DNA of 19,781 nucleotides from CANHEE01 sp043777755 (GCA_043777755.1 JAYWHK010000270.1:1-19781), one strand, 5' to 3'; numbered from the stretch's first letter, positions 6,595 through 14,419 are shown. Notes: generated from the sequence alone by a model not told the origin. A program made the numbers and translations.

Positions 6595-9312
6595 ATGTCC
6601 GCATTAGTAGTTACTTTATCCGCCTTAGCATACTTGATTTTACTGTTTTTGATTGCCTATTACGGTGATCGTTTGACAAAAAAAGGTCGAAGTATTGCTA
6701 ATAATCCGTATATTTACGCCTTGTCGATGGCGGTATATTGTACGGCATGGACATTTTATGGTAGTGTCGGACGTGCAGCCCAAACAGGGATTGGTTTTTT
6801 GCCAATTTATTTAGGGCCAACGCTTTTTGCGCCACTTTCTGTATTTGTTTTGCGCAAAATTATACTGATTTCTAAGTCATTGCGCATTACTTCGATTGCC
6901 GATTTTTTAGCATCTCGTTATGGAAAAAGCCCTGCAATTGGTGTTTTGGTAACGATTATTGCCTTGTTTGCAATTATTCCATACATTGCCTTACAGCTGA
7001 AAGCAATAGCGTTGAGTTTCCAGATATTGGTATCGCAAGATGGCATTAGTGGAAAAACAGATGCTTATGGTTCGGCATTTTATGCAACAGTAATACTCAC
7101 CGTTTTTACCATTCTTTTTGGTACACGAAACATCGATCCCAATGAAAGACACGAAGGTTTGGTGAGTGCAATTGCATTTGAATCCATCGTAAAATTGATT
7201 GCGTTTTTGATTGTTGGTGTTTTTGTAACCTATTATATATACGATGGATTTGGAGATATTATAGAAAAAGGCATGGCTAATCCACTGACAAACAAGATAT
7301 TATCACCTGAGTTGTCTTCATTGAATCCTATTTCATGGTTTTGGCTGACCTTGGTTTCATTCTTTGCTATTATATGTTTACCACGTCAATTCCACGTTTC
7401 GATTGTAGAAAATACCAATCCCAGATTTGTCAATAAAGCGATGTGGGTCTTTCCGCTGTATTTGCTGATTATCAATATTTTTGTATTGCCGATTGCCTTA
7501 GCAGGCTTGCTTCAGTTTGAAGGAATGTCCATTTCTGCTGACGCTTATGTTCTCGAGTTACCACTTTTAAAAGGCAACTTGATGCTTGCACTCTTGGTTT
7601 TTATTGGAGGTATATCAGCCGCAACGAGTATGGTTATTGTCGAAACGATGGCAATTAGTATTATGATGAGCAATCACTTATTGATGCCTTTTTATTTGGC
7701 ACGAGCGATTCGCAGAGAAGGTGACGAGCGAAATTACAACCTATTGTTGCTTAATCTTCGCCGTTTTAGCATGGTGATTTTGATGGCACTGGCTTATCTT
7801 TATTTGATTACAATAGGGACGGACTATACGTTGGTGTCTATTGGTTTGATTTCGTTTGTGGCAGCAGCGCAGTTTGCGCCTTTGGTTATTGGCGGACTCT
7901 ATTGGAAGCGAGCGACAAAAAAAGGAGCGTTTGCTGGACTTTTGGCTGGTTTTATCGTTTGGTTTTTTACCTTGCCCGTACCGACGTTGATAGAAGCTGG
8001 TATATTTTCTAAAACACTGATTTCCAATGGTTTATTTGGATTTGATTTTCTAAAACCAAGTTCTCTTTTTGGATTGAACGGTATGGATCAGATTTCGCAC
8101 GCTGCATTTTGGTCACTTTTTATCAATGTTAGTCTTTACATTTCGGTGTCATTAAACACCAATCCTTCAAAATTAGAACTGGCGCAAGGTGATTATTTTG
8201 TGGACATTCACAAATATTTAGATGCCGATATTGAGATAGATATTTTTAGAAGAACAGCCCGAGTAATAGATTTAATTTATTTATTACAAAAATTTTTAGG
8301 AGAGGAGCGTGCGCAAAATATTTTGCAAAACTTTGAAAATGAATACGATATACAATTAGAAAATATTAAAGTAGCCAATGCTGAATTGGTCAATTATGTA
8401 GAAACGCATTTGGCTGGTGCGTTGGGTTCTGCGTCTGCCAAAATCATCATCAGTTCGGTAGCCAAAGAACAACAAGTGAGTTTTGAGGAAATTGTCAATA
8501 TTTTGACCCAAACACAAGAGATTATAAAATACAGCAAGGCACTGGAGCAAAAATCATCAGAACTGGAGCAAACCACCCTTCAGCTAAAATCTGCTAACGA
8601 ACAACTTAAAGAACTTGACAAGCTCAAAGCTGATTTTATTACCACTGTAACGCACGAATTGCGTACGCCAATCACCTCCATAAAATCACTCAGTTCCATA
8701 GTTCGAGATTACAGCGATATTGCCGAAGACAAAAAAGAAGAGTATCTTGGCATTATCATCAATGAATGTAACCGTATTTCTCGGTTGATTAATCAGGTTT
8801 TAGATATAGAAAAGTTGCCAACAATTCACGAGCAAATCAATAAAGAACCCATTAATCTGATAGAGGTAATGGGGCAATCTATCCAAAATTTTAAACACGA
8901 ATTTGCTTCAAAAGACATTGATTTTCAATGGATTAAAGAAAATAAGAACCCAACAGTTTTTGCCAACAGAGATAAATTAATTCAAGTTTTTGTCAATTTA
9001 ATTTCAAATGCTATAAAATTCTGTGACCCTGACGAAGGGCAAATAACAGCAACAATCACAACTCAAAATAAGCAAGTCATTGTCAAGATTAGCGACAATG
9101 GAATGGGCATTGAAAAAGAAAAATTATCGTTTATCTTTGAACGATTTACCCAACTCAACAACGAAAAATTAGGAAAACCTTCGGGCAGTGGTTTGGGTTT
9201 ATTCATTACCAAAAAAATTGTAGAGCTGCACCAAGGAGAAATTTGGGTTGAAAGTGAAAAAGGCAAAGGCGCAATGTTTGTTGTGAAGTTGGATTTGTAT
9301 GGATTTGAATAA
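6595..9312 (+). CDS. Sodium:solute symporter fused to a histidine kinase through a STAC-like segment (CrbS/CbrA-like)
   Basis: The product has 905 residues. Residues about 1-520 form a multi-helix SLC5/SSS symporter (YCTAWTFYGSVGRAA near residue 50; FLPIYLGPTL). Residues about 560-645 match the STAC segment that links such symporters to kinases (LIYLLQKFLGEERA, ETHLAGALGSASAK). A coiled coil (LEQKSSELEQTTLQL) leads into the HisKA domain, with phospho-acceptor His687 in THELRTPITS. The ATPase domain has the N box (N805 in NLISNAIKF), G1 (DNGMG, 834-838) and G2 (GSGLGL, 864-869), so it should be active. No PAS domain is evident. Known relatives (CrbS, CbrA) couple substrate transport or sensing to gene control; CrbS regulates acetyl-CoA synthetase in Vibrio and Pseudomonas. 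The acs and prpE genes lie about 5-8 kb downstream, and a receiver gene follows directly. Substrate is inferred to be a short-chain carboxylate, not shown. Confidence 0.9.
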   Translation: MSALVVTLSALAYLILLFLIAYYGDRLTKKGRSIANNPYIYALSMAVYCTAWTFYGSVGRAAQTGIGFLPIYLGPTLFAPLSVFVLRKIILISKSLRITSIADFLASRYGKSPAIGVLVTIIALFAIIPYIALQLKAIALSFQILVSQDGISGKTDAYGSAFYATVILTVFTILFGTRNIDPNERHEGLVSAIAFESIVKLIAFLIVGVFVTYYIYDGFGDIIEKGMANPLTNKILSPELSSLNPISWFWLTLVSFFAIICLPRQFHVSIVENTNPRFVNKAMWVFPLYLLIINIFVLPIALAGLLQFEGMSISADAYVLELPLLKGNLMLALLVFIGGISAATSMVIVETMAISIMMSNHLLMPFYLARAIRREGDERNYNLLLLNLRRFSMVILMALAYLYLITIGTDYTLVSIGLISFVAAAQFAPLVIGGLYWKRATKKGAFAGLLAGFIVWFFTLPVPTLIEAGIFSKTLISNGLFGFDFLKPSSLFGLNGMDQISHAAFWSLFINVSLYISVSLNTNPSKLELAQGDYFVDIHKYLDADIEIDIFRRTARVIDLIYLLQKFLGEERAQNILQNFENEYDIQLENIKVANAELVNYVETHLAGALGSASAKIIISSVAKEQQVSFEEIVNILTQTQEIIKYSKALEQKSSELEQTTLQLKSANEQLKELDKLKADFITTVTHELRTPITSIKSLSSIVRDYSDIAEDKKEEYLGIIINECNRISRLINQVLDIEKLPTIHEQINKEPINLIEVMGQSIQNFKHEFASKDIDFQWIKENKNPTVFANRDKLIQVFVNLISNAIKFCDPDEGQITATITTQNKQVIVKISDNGMGIEKEKLSFIFERFTQLNNEKLGKPSGSGLGLFITKKIVELHQGEIWVESEKGKGAMFVVKLDLYGFE

Positions 9313-9350
9313 TATATTTATAGTTTTTTTGAAAAAAAATAAAAAAAATT

Positions 9351-9380
9351 TTGTGAACTCATAGAAAACACCTACTTTTA
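9351..9380 (+). promoter_or_regulatory. Candidate promoter for the response regulator gene
   Basis: TTG at 9351-9353 (within TTTTG) is followed after 19 nt by TACTTTTA at 9373-9380, seven of eight bases of the Bacteroidota -7 element TAnnTTTG. The ATG lies 43 nt downstream. The regulator could thus be transcribed independently of the kinase gene. Confidence 0.5.
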
Positions 9381-9423
9381 TACCTTAAAACAGACGATAA
9401 ACGAACCAAATAATTGATTTACA

Positions 9424-9813
9424 ATGGAAACAATGTTTTCTGCACAAACCAAAATCCTCATCGTAGATGATGAACCCAACATCTTAATCGCCATTGAATT
9501 TTTATTGACTCGACATGGATTTAAAGTCGAAAAAGCCAACGATGCTCAAGAAGCATTGGCAATTCTCGAGCATTTTCAGCCCAGTATAATCTTGTTAGAT
9601 GTAATGATGCCTGGAATGGACGGCTTTGAATTGGCTCGAAAAATCCGAAATAAACCATCTTTTGAAGAAGTTCGCATCGTTTTTCTTACTGCAAAAGGTA
9701 CACAGAACGACCGCTGGACGGGTTATGCCTCAGGAGCTGAAGTGTATCTCACCAAACCTTTTGACAACAATGAGTTGCTCGAAACAGTATCAGAATTGGT
9801 CGAATATGGTTAA
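9424..9813 (+). CDS. Receiver-only response regulator (CheY-like)
   Basis: The 129-residue product is a single REC domain: acidic pocket D15-D16 (ILIVDDEPN), phospho-acceptor D59 (ILLDVMMPGMDG), T89 (FLTAKG) and K111 (YLTKPF). Nothing follows the receiver, so there is no DNA-binding or enzymatic output domain. It lies 111 bp after the symporter-kinase on the same strand and is its likely phosphorylation partner. In the Vibrio CrbS/CrbR pair the regulator carries a DNA-binding domain, so the output here must use another protein, a relay, or protein-protein contact. The start at 9424 (METMF) is used; an ATG three codons later is also possible. Confidence 0.92.
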   Translation: METMFSAQTKILIVDDEPNILIAIEFLLTRHGFKVEKANDAQEALAILEHFQPSIILLDVMMPGMDGFELARKIRNKPSFEEVRIVFLTAKGTQNDRWTGYASGAEVYLTKPFDNNELLETVSELVEYG

Positions 9814-9952
9814 AAATTGCAAATATACACAACGGATATTGGTTATTTAGATATTAAAGATATTGCAAACGCTTGGTGTTCAATATTTTGCGTAGATGCA
9901 AAATCCCAAAACCACTTTCCGACGTGTATAAATTGGATTTTAGTAGCACAGT

Positions 9953-10028
9953 GACTTACCGACTTACGACTAAAAAAGACTTACGACTAAGCTACGCATA
10001 GCGACTTACGACTAAAAAAACTTACGAC
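9953..10028 (+). repeat. Intergenic short-motif repeat, copy B
   Basis: GACTTACCGACTTACGACTA at 9953 is followed by GACTTACGACTAA, GCTACGCAT, and two further GACTTACGACTA-like units up to 10028. It matches copy A (6218 onward) over about 45 bp with two mismatches. The block reaches into the 3' end of the reverse-strand arsR-type gene and supplies its stop codon. Confidence 0.8.
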
Positions 10029-10321
10029 AACCTACTCCCTTTCATTATTTCATATATTTTATAAAAATCGTCGCTCACCAACGAGTAGCACGAAGACTTC
10101 CCGCTGCGTTTTACTTGCACTATATTTCTGTCCTTCATAATTCGTAGATGATGCGAAGCAACCGCCTGCTCGATATCAAGGCTCTCGTAAATCTCCGTTA
10201 CGGTCAATTCTTTTTGTTCGTACAACATTTCGATAATTGCCAAGCGAAGTGGATGCGCTATCGCTCGAAGCGTTTCGGTGCTTTGCTCCAAAAATGGCAT
10301 ATCTAATTTGACTTTTTTCAT
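10022..10321 (-). CDS. ArsR/SmtB-type winged-helix transcriptional regulator
   Basis: The 99-residue product has the compact ArsR fold: LRAIAHPLRLAIIEMLYEQ (helices near residues 18-36), a helix-turn-helix with recognition helix around residues 52-65 (EQAVASHHLRIMKD), and a wing (IVQVKRSGKSSCYSLV). The metal-binding CxC motif of ArsR/SmtB metal sensors is missing and only one Cys is present, so a non-metal signal, or none, is more likely. It is divergent from the porin operon, with 460 bp between starts, and convergent with the response regulator gene. Proteins of this family usually repress their own and adjacent genes by binding short palindromes, and two matching palindromes lie in the shared upstream region. 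Its stop codon falls inside the intergenic repeat block, so the last residues may be altered from the ancestral end. Confidence 0.9.
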   Translation of the reverse strand: MKKVKLDMPFLEQSTETLRAIAHPLRLAIIEMLYEQKELTVTEIYESLDIEQAVASHHLRIMKDRNIVQVKRSGKSSCYSLVSDDFYKIYEIMKGSRLS

Positions 10322-10344
10322 CTTAACTTTTATATTTTGAGAAG

Positions 10345-10375
10345 CAAAGATAAATCTTATTTTTGTATTTATCCG
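10345..10375 (-). promoter_or_regulatory. Candidate promoter of the ArsR-type gene
   Basis: On the reverse strand TATCTTTG (10345-10352) matches the -7 consensus TAnnTTTG exactly and lies 23 bp before the ATG. The -33 region about 20 nt further upstream is TTTCGG, a weak match to TTTG. Confidence 0.5.
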
Positions 10376-10545
10376 AAATGAGAAGAAAGATATTTCTAAT
10401 TTTTGAGTTGAATTTTTATTTTATTTCTATTTTGGAATAAAATTTTATAAAAAATTATTTTAAAAAACAAAAATAGGGTTTTGATGTGATATAAGAAGTA
10501 TAATTGTGAAATAGAATTAATCATAAAATATTGATAATCAGACAA

Positions 10546-10561
10546 ATATAGTTATCTATAT
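10546..10561. promoter_or_regulatory. Palindrome ATATAG-N4-CTATAT, distal copy (possible operator)
   Basis: ATATAGTTATCTATAT is a perfect inverted repeat with 6-bp arms. The same arms with the same 4-bp spacing recur at 10707-10722. It lies between the divergent arsR-type and porin genes. A third, looser dyad (AATAGC-N8-GCTATT) is at 10580-10599. The remainder of 10322-10781 is AT-rich non-coding DNA. Confidence 0.5.
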
Positions 10562-10697
10562 ATTTTATTAAATTTAAAAAATAGCTAAAATTCGCTATTA
10601 AATTTGTATTTTTTCATACAAAAATTAATAAAATTTCTTAAAAAAAAGGTTTGAAGAAAAAATATTTTTAATTTTTTGAAAAAAAGTTGTCAAAAAA

Positions 10698-10729
10698 TTT
10701 GGACATATATAGATAGCTATATACATTTG
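10698..10729 (+). promoter_or_regulatory. Promoter of the porin operon
   Basis: TTTG at 10698-10701, a 20-nt spacer and TACATTTG at 10722-10729 give a full match to the Bacteroidota -33/-7 consensus. The porin ATG is 52 nt downstream. The spacer contains the proximal ATATAG-N4-CTATAT palindrome. Confidence 0.8.
10706..10723. promoter_or_regulatory. Palindrome ATATAG-N4-CTATAT, proximal copy inside the porin promoter (possible operator)
   Basis: TATATAGATAGCTATATA is a perfect 7-bp inverted repeat around a 4-bp centre. It fills most of the promoter spacer and overlaps the first bases of the -7 element. A bound protein would block RNA polymerase. It shares both arms with the palindrome at 10546-10561. 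Confidence 0.55.
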
Positions 10730-10781
10730 TGCATCAGTTATTAAAATACAAATTATTATTCAACTTTAAACTGTTTCATTT

Positions 10782-12251
10782 ATGAAAAAAACTATTACAT
10801 TGAAGTTTGCAGTATTTTGTTTTGCTTTGTTATCTTTGAGCAATTTATTTGCACAAGGAACTGCACCTGCAACACCTGCTGCGCCACCTGCACCTCCAGC
10901 GGTGGATCACTCTTACAAACCAATGACACTCAAGCTCACTGACGATGGAAAAAAATTCATCCGCCTTATCACTTGGCATCAGATATGGGCAACAGCTACC
11001 GAAAATAACCCTGGAACAAAAGACGTAAATGGAAAATTAATTGATGGCTCTACTGGTTCATTGGAATCTTGGAGTACTGACGTGGCGATTCGCCGTTCTC
11101 GTTTTTTAATTCATGCACAGATTTCTCCTCGCTTCATGATTTTGAGCCACTGGGGTATCAACAATCAATCTTTTATCAATGGCGGTGCTACTGCTGGTTC
11201 TAACATTGCCGCAGGTGCGGCAAGCAACAATGGTAAACGTCCGCAATTGTATATGCACGATGCTTGGACAGAATTCGCAGTAAAACCTGGCTTATTAAGC
11301 ATTGGTGCTGGTTTGCACTATTGGAACGGTATCAGCCGTTTGACTTCCAACTCAACGTTGAACTTTATGACGCTTGATGCGCCAATTTTCAACTGGGCAA
11401 ATATCGAAGGAACTGACCAATTTGCTCGTCAATTTGGTATTTACGCAAAGGGGCAAATTGCGAAAGGTCGTTTGGATTATCGTTTTCACTTGAATAAGCC
11501 ATTTGTATTTGGTACAGCTCCAGCAGCTGTTGCTAAAAACGGCATTGCAGTGAACACGTTAAATGAAAATTGGTCACAAGGCGGTTATGTAAAGTATATG
11601 TTCTGGGATAAAGAATCAAATGTATATCCTTTTGAAGTAGGCTCTTACTTAGGCTCTAAAAAAATCTTCAACATTGGAGCTGGTTTTTACTCACATAAAG
11701 GAGCTACATTGACAAAAACAGCAACAGACTCTATCAACAATACACAAACTTGTATAGGTGCTGATGTATTGGTAGAATATCCTTTAAATAAAGCAAAAGG
11801 TACAATGTTGCATTTCTTAGGAACATACTACAACTATGATTTTGGAGCAAACTACCTTCGTAACATTGGTATCTTGAACGAACACGTAACGGGTGCGGCA
11901 GCTGCAACAGCAGCAACTCGCAATCCAAGTTGGGCTGGTGCAGGGAATCTACAACCTACAATTGGTACAGGTAGCATCGTTTATACGCAATTGGGTTTCA
12001 AAATGGCTAATTTTAAAAATGGTCAATCGTTGATGCCTTATGCTACTTTGACTTACAAAAAATTCGAGCGTTTGGCTGATCCTTCTACGCAATTTGGCGT
12101 TGGTGTGAACTACTTTGTAGTCGGACACAATGCGAAAATTACCGCAGAATACCAAACTCGTCCAATTTACGAACAAGCAAAAGCTGGTGATCCTATTACA
12201 AAAGCAGGTTCAAAAGGTCAATTCATTTTACAATACCATATATTCTTATAA
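10782..12251 (+). CDS. Outer-membrane porin
   Basis: The 489-residue product starts with a signal peptide (MKKTITLKFAVFCFALLSLSNLFAQ, cleavage after about residue 24-25), followed by a short Ala/Pro-rich linker (residues about 26-40). The rest shows alternating amphipathic strands with aromatic girdles (AIRRSRFLIHAQI, YGYVKYMF-like strands, GQFILQYHIFL) and ends with an aromatic/hydrophobic C-terminus typical of beta-barrels. RRSRF and the overall layout resemble Bacteroidota porins related to phosphate-selective porin O/P. It is the first gene of a likely operon with an MHS-type transporter 100 bp downstream, so it probably admits the same small anion to the periplasm. A perfect consensus promoter and a palindrome lie upstream. 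The substrate is inferred from neighbours only. Confidence 0.82.
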   Translation: MKKTITLKFAVFCFALLSLSNLFAQGTAPATPAAPPAPPAVDHSYKPMTLKLTDDGKKFIRLITWHQIWATATENNPGTKDVNGKLIDGSTGSLESWSTDVAIRRSRFLIHAQISPRFMILSHWGINNQSFINGGATAGSNIAAGAASNNGKRPQLYMHDAWTEFAVKPGLLSIGAGLHYWNGISRLTSNSTLNFMTLDAPIFNWANIEGTDQFARQFGIYAKGQIAKGRLDYRFHLNKPFVFGTAPAAVAKNGIAVNTLNENWSQGGYVKYMFWDKESNVYPFEVGSYLGSKKIFNIGAGFYSHKGATLTKTATDSINNTQTCIGADVLVEYPLNKAKGTMLHFLGTYYNYDFGANYLRNIGILNEHVTGAAAATAATRNPSWAGAGNLQPTIGTGSIVYTQLGFKMANFKNGQSLMPYATLTYKKFERLADPSTQFGVGVNYFVVGHNAKITAEYQTRPIYEQAKAGDPITKAGSKGQFILQYHIFL

Positions 12252-12277
12252 AATAAATATTTTATTTATTTTAAATA

Positions 12278-12311
12278 CAATTATAAAATCAATACATTTA
12301 TTTTATAATTG
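12278..12311 (+). repeat. Intercistronic hairpin between porin and transporter genes
   Basis: CAATTATAAAAT (12278-12289) and ATTTTATAATTG (12300-12311) form a perfect 12-bp stem with a 10-nt loop. No T-tract follows, and the stem is nearly all A-T. It could protect the porin message or mark a processing site; termination is unlikely. Confidence 0.55.
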
Positions 12312-12351
12312 AAACAAAACCGTATTTTTTACAAAAAAAATTAAAATCATT

Positions 12352-13944
12352 ATGAGTAATTCAACATTAGTAGATAAGAAAACGCTGTGGTACGTTATCG
12401 GTGCGTCTTCTCTCGGCACACTCATTGAGTGGTATGACTTCTACATTTTTGGTACGCTTACCGCAATCATCGGTAAGACATTTTTCCCTGTTGAAAATCC
12501 TACCGCACAACTTTTATCAGGTTTGGCAGCGTTTGCAGCAGGTTTCTTGGTAAGACCTTTTGGTGCAATCGTGTTTGGTCGCTTAGGCGATATTGTCGGG
12601 CGAAAATACACCTTCTTGGTCACTCTACTTTTAATGGGTATTTCAACCATCTTGATTGGTTGTATTCCTTCTTACAAAGACATAGGTATTTGGGCGCCAA
12701 TTTTAGTGCTTGGTTTGCGTTTTGTACAAGGCTTGGCACTTGGTGGCGAGTATGGCGGCGCAGCAACCTACGTATCAGAACACGTAAGTTCTGAAAACCG
12801 TGGTTTTTATACCTCTTGGATTCAAACAACGGCTACACTTGGTTTGTTTTTAGCATTAGCTGTTATTTTTTACGTGAAAAAAGGTTATGGTGCAGCAGAA
12901 TTTGATGCTTGGGCTTGGCGTATTCCGTTTTGGGTTTCCGCAATTTTGTTAGTGATTTCGGTTTATATCCGTTTGAAAATGGCAGAATCGCCAATGTTCT
13001 CAAAAGTAAAATCAGAAGGAAAGGCTTCTACTAATCCTTTAAAAGAATCTTTCGGCAACAAATTGAACTTCAAATATGTATTGTTAGCATTATTCGGAGC
13101 GACGATGGGGCAAGGAGTGGTTTGGTACACAGGTCAATTCTATGCCAACTCATTTATACAAAACACAATGAAAGTAGCTGACGATCAACGTACAATGTTG
13201 ATGTTGTTAGCGATTGCTTTGGCAACGCCATTCTTCGTAGTATTTGCTTCTTGGTCAGACAAAGTTGGTCGTAAGTGGATTATGATGGGCGGTATGGCGA
13301 TTGCGATTTGCTCTTATTTCCCTATCTATCAAAAAATGTTAGACCTTGGAGATGCTAAAAAGAAAGAAATTGTAGCTGACAAATCTTCAAAAAGTACAGT
13401 GATTGCTGCTGACGCAAAAAATGCAGCGGATTCTGTCAAAACAACAACAGAATTATCTGTCTTTGCTGATGGTACAATCATCAAAAACGTAACTGGTGCA
13501 AAAATTCTTTCTCGTGCAACACTTGATGCAGCAGTTGCAAAAGCAACTACTGATGGGAAAATAAAAACAGACGAAGACAAAACAAAAGTAGAAGCTGCTG
13601 CTAAAAAAGTAGATCCTGCAAAAACAGTTTGGTTATCGTCTTCTAATTGGTACACGTTGATGTGGTTGGTTTGGATTCAGATTATTTTCGTAACAATGGT
13701 TTATGGACCGATTGCAGCGTTCTTGGTAGAATTATTCCCTACAAAGATTCGTTATACTTCGATGTCTTTGCCATATCACGTAGGAAATGGTATCTTTGGT
13801 GGTTTGACACCGTTCATCGCAACAGCTTTGGCTGCAACAGGTTATTTGAATGGCTTGTGGTATCCTATTATTATTGCAGGTGTTTGTTTGGTTATTGGTA
13901 CATTATTCTTATCCAATAAAATCAATCCAGATGCTGAAGATTGA
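12352..13944 (+). CDS. MHS-family MFS transporter (metabolite:H+ symporter type)
   Basis: The 530-residue product begins with the family signature in TM1 (GTLIEWYDFYIFGTL), then RPFGAIVFGRLGDIVGRKYTF, the MFS loop 2-3 motif, and GLALGGEYGGAATYVSEH in TM4-5, as in ProP, ShiA and KgtP relatives. TM9 ends near residue 326 and TM10 begins after about 426 (NWYTLMWLVWIQIIF). Between them lies a roughly 100-residue Lys/Ala/Thr-rich predicted periplasmic loop, which explains why the protein is longer than the usual 430-450. The C-terminal half keeps FPTKIRYTSMSLPYHVGNGIFGG. Members move carboxylates, betaine and similar compounds with protons across the inner membrane. Being between a porin and acyl-CoA synthetases suggests uptake of acetate, propionate or a related acid; this is inference. 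Confidence 0.9.
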   Translation: MSNSTLVDKKTLWYVIGASSLGTLIEWYDFYIFGTLTAIIGKTFFPVENPTAQLLSGLAAFAAGFLVRPFGAIVFGRLGDIVGRKYTFLVTLLLMGISTILIGCIPSYKDIGIWAPILVLGLRFVQGLALGGEYGGAATYVSEHVSSENRGFYTSWIQTTATLGLFLALAVIFYVKKGYGAAEFDAWAWRIPFWVSAILLVISVYIRLKMAESPMFSKVKSEGKASTNPLKESFGNKLNFKYVLLALFGATMGQGVVWYTGQFYANSFIQNTMKVADDQRTMLMLLAIALATPFFVVFASWSDKVGRKWIMMGGMAIAICSYFPIYQKMLDLGDAKKKEIVADKSSKSTVIAADAKNAADSVKTTTELSVFADGTIIKNVTGAKILSRATLDAAVAKATTDGKIKTDEDKTKVEAAAKKVDPAKTVWLSSSNWYTLMWLVWIQIIFVTMVYGPIAAFLVELFPTKIRYTSMSLPYHVGNGIFGGLTPFIATALAATGYLNGLWYPIIIAGVCLVIGTLFLSNKINPDAED

Positions 13945-13985
13945 TTCGATTTCAAACTCTAATTTTGGACGCTACGTTTGTAAGT

Positions 13986-14014
13986 CTCTCCTTTGGAGGG
14001 ATTTAGGGAGGTCG
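13986..14014 (+). repeat. Short hairpin-bearing intergenic repeat-like element
   Basis: CTCTCCTTTGGAGGG (13986-14000) folds into a 6-bp stem with a 3-nt loop and is followed by ATTTAGGGAGGTCG. The CCTTTGGAGGG...AGGGAGG word resembles a dispersed intergenic repeat seen in many Bacteroidota genomes (from memory, not checked). It separates the transporter and the small membrane protein genes. Confidence 0.4.
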
Positions 14015-14062
14015 TTAAGTTTTTACAAAATAATTTAATAACAATCTAATTTTACATATATT

Positions 14063-14308
14063 ATGGAAGGATTAAAAAAAGTAGTCGGTATATTGGCGAT
14101 ACTCATTGGTATAGCAGCAGAATATTGGCTAATCACTGCCTTATTTATAGACCCTTTGTCGGGCAAAAATCCATTTGGAAAAACTGCCGATGCGGTAAGT
14201 ATTGCTAAATGGACTTTGATTCCTGTTTCAATTCCTGTCATTTTAGGCGGATTATTGGTATTCGGATTTTATGCTTTGAAAGGGGAGTACGAAAGGTCTC
14301 ACGAGTAA
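14063..14308 (+). CDS. Small two-helix membrane protein (DUF6814-like)
   Basis: The 81-residue product has a first helix (VVGILAILIGIAAEYWLITALFI), a loop of about 20 residues (SGKNPFGKTADAVSIAKW) and a second helix (IPVSIPVILGGLLVFGFYAL) ending in KGEYERSHE. The FGFYALKGEYE ending resembles the DUF6814-type proteins that I recall next to MFS transporter genes in Bacteroidota; the exact family name is uncertain. It lies 118 bp after the transporter on the same strand and is followed by a terminator-like hairpin, so it is probably the last gene of the porin-transporter operon. An accessory role for the transporter is inferred from position. Confidence 0.75.
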   Translation: MEGLKKVVGILAILIGIAAEYWLITALFIDPLSGKNPFGKTADAVSIAKWTLIPVSIPVILGGLLVFGFYALKGEYERSHE

Positions 14309-14354
14309 AATAACAAAGCTAATTTTTATTTTTTTACAAAAAAACAAATAATAG

Positions 14355-14419
14355 CAAGGTCGTATGAGAAGTTAGTATATTGAAAAATATTTACTAGTTT
14401 TCATGCGACCTTGATTTTT
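14355..14419 (+). terminator. Terminator-like long hairpin after the transporter operon
   Basis: CAAGGTCGTATGAGAA (14355-14370) pairs with TTTTCATGCGACCTTG (14398-14413) over 16 positions with two G-T pairs. The 27-nt loop contains a further AT stem (TATT-GAAA-AATA). A6T run (ATTTTTT) follows at 14414-14420. It ends about 23 nt before the next small gene. Confidence 0.75.

Noticed and set aside
9885..9904. Terminator after the response regulator (ATTTTGC...GCAAAAT)
   Set aside because: Only a 7-bp AT-rich stem with a 6-nt loop and no following T-tract; too weak to call.
10378..10440. 20-residue forward frame starting MRRKIF upstream of the porin
   Set aside because: Very short, AT-driven (Phe/Ile/Leu-rich), and lies in the divergent control region; no support for translation.
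13329..13655. 108-residue reverse frame opposite the transporter loop
   Set aside because: It arises because the Lys/Ala/Thr-rich loop has few reverse-strand stops; no start signal or family.
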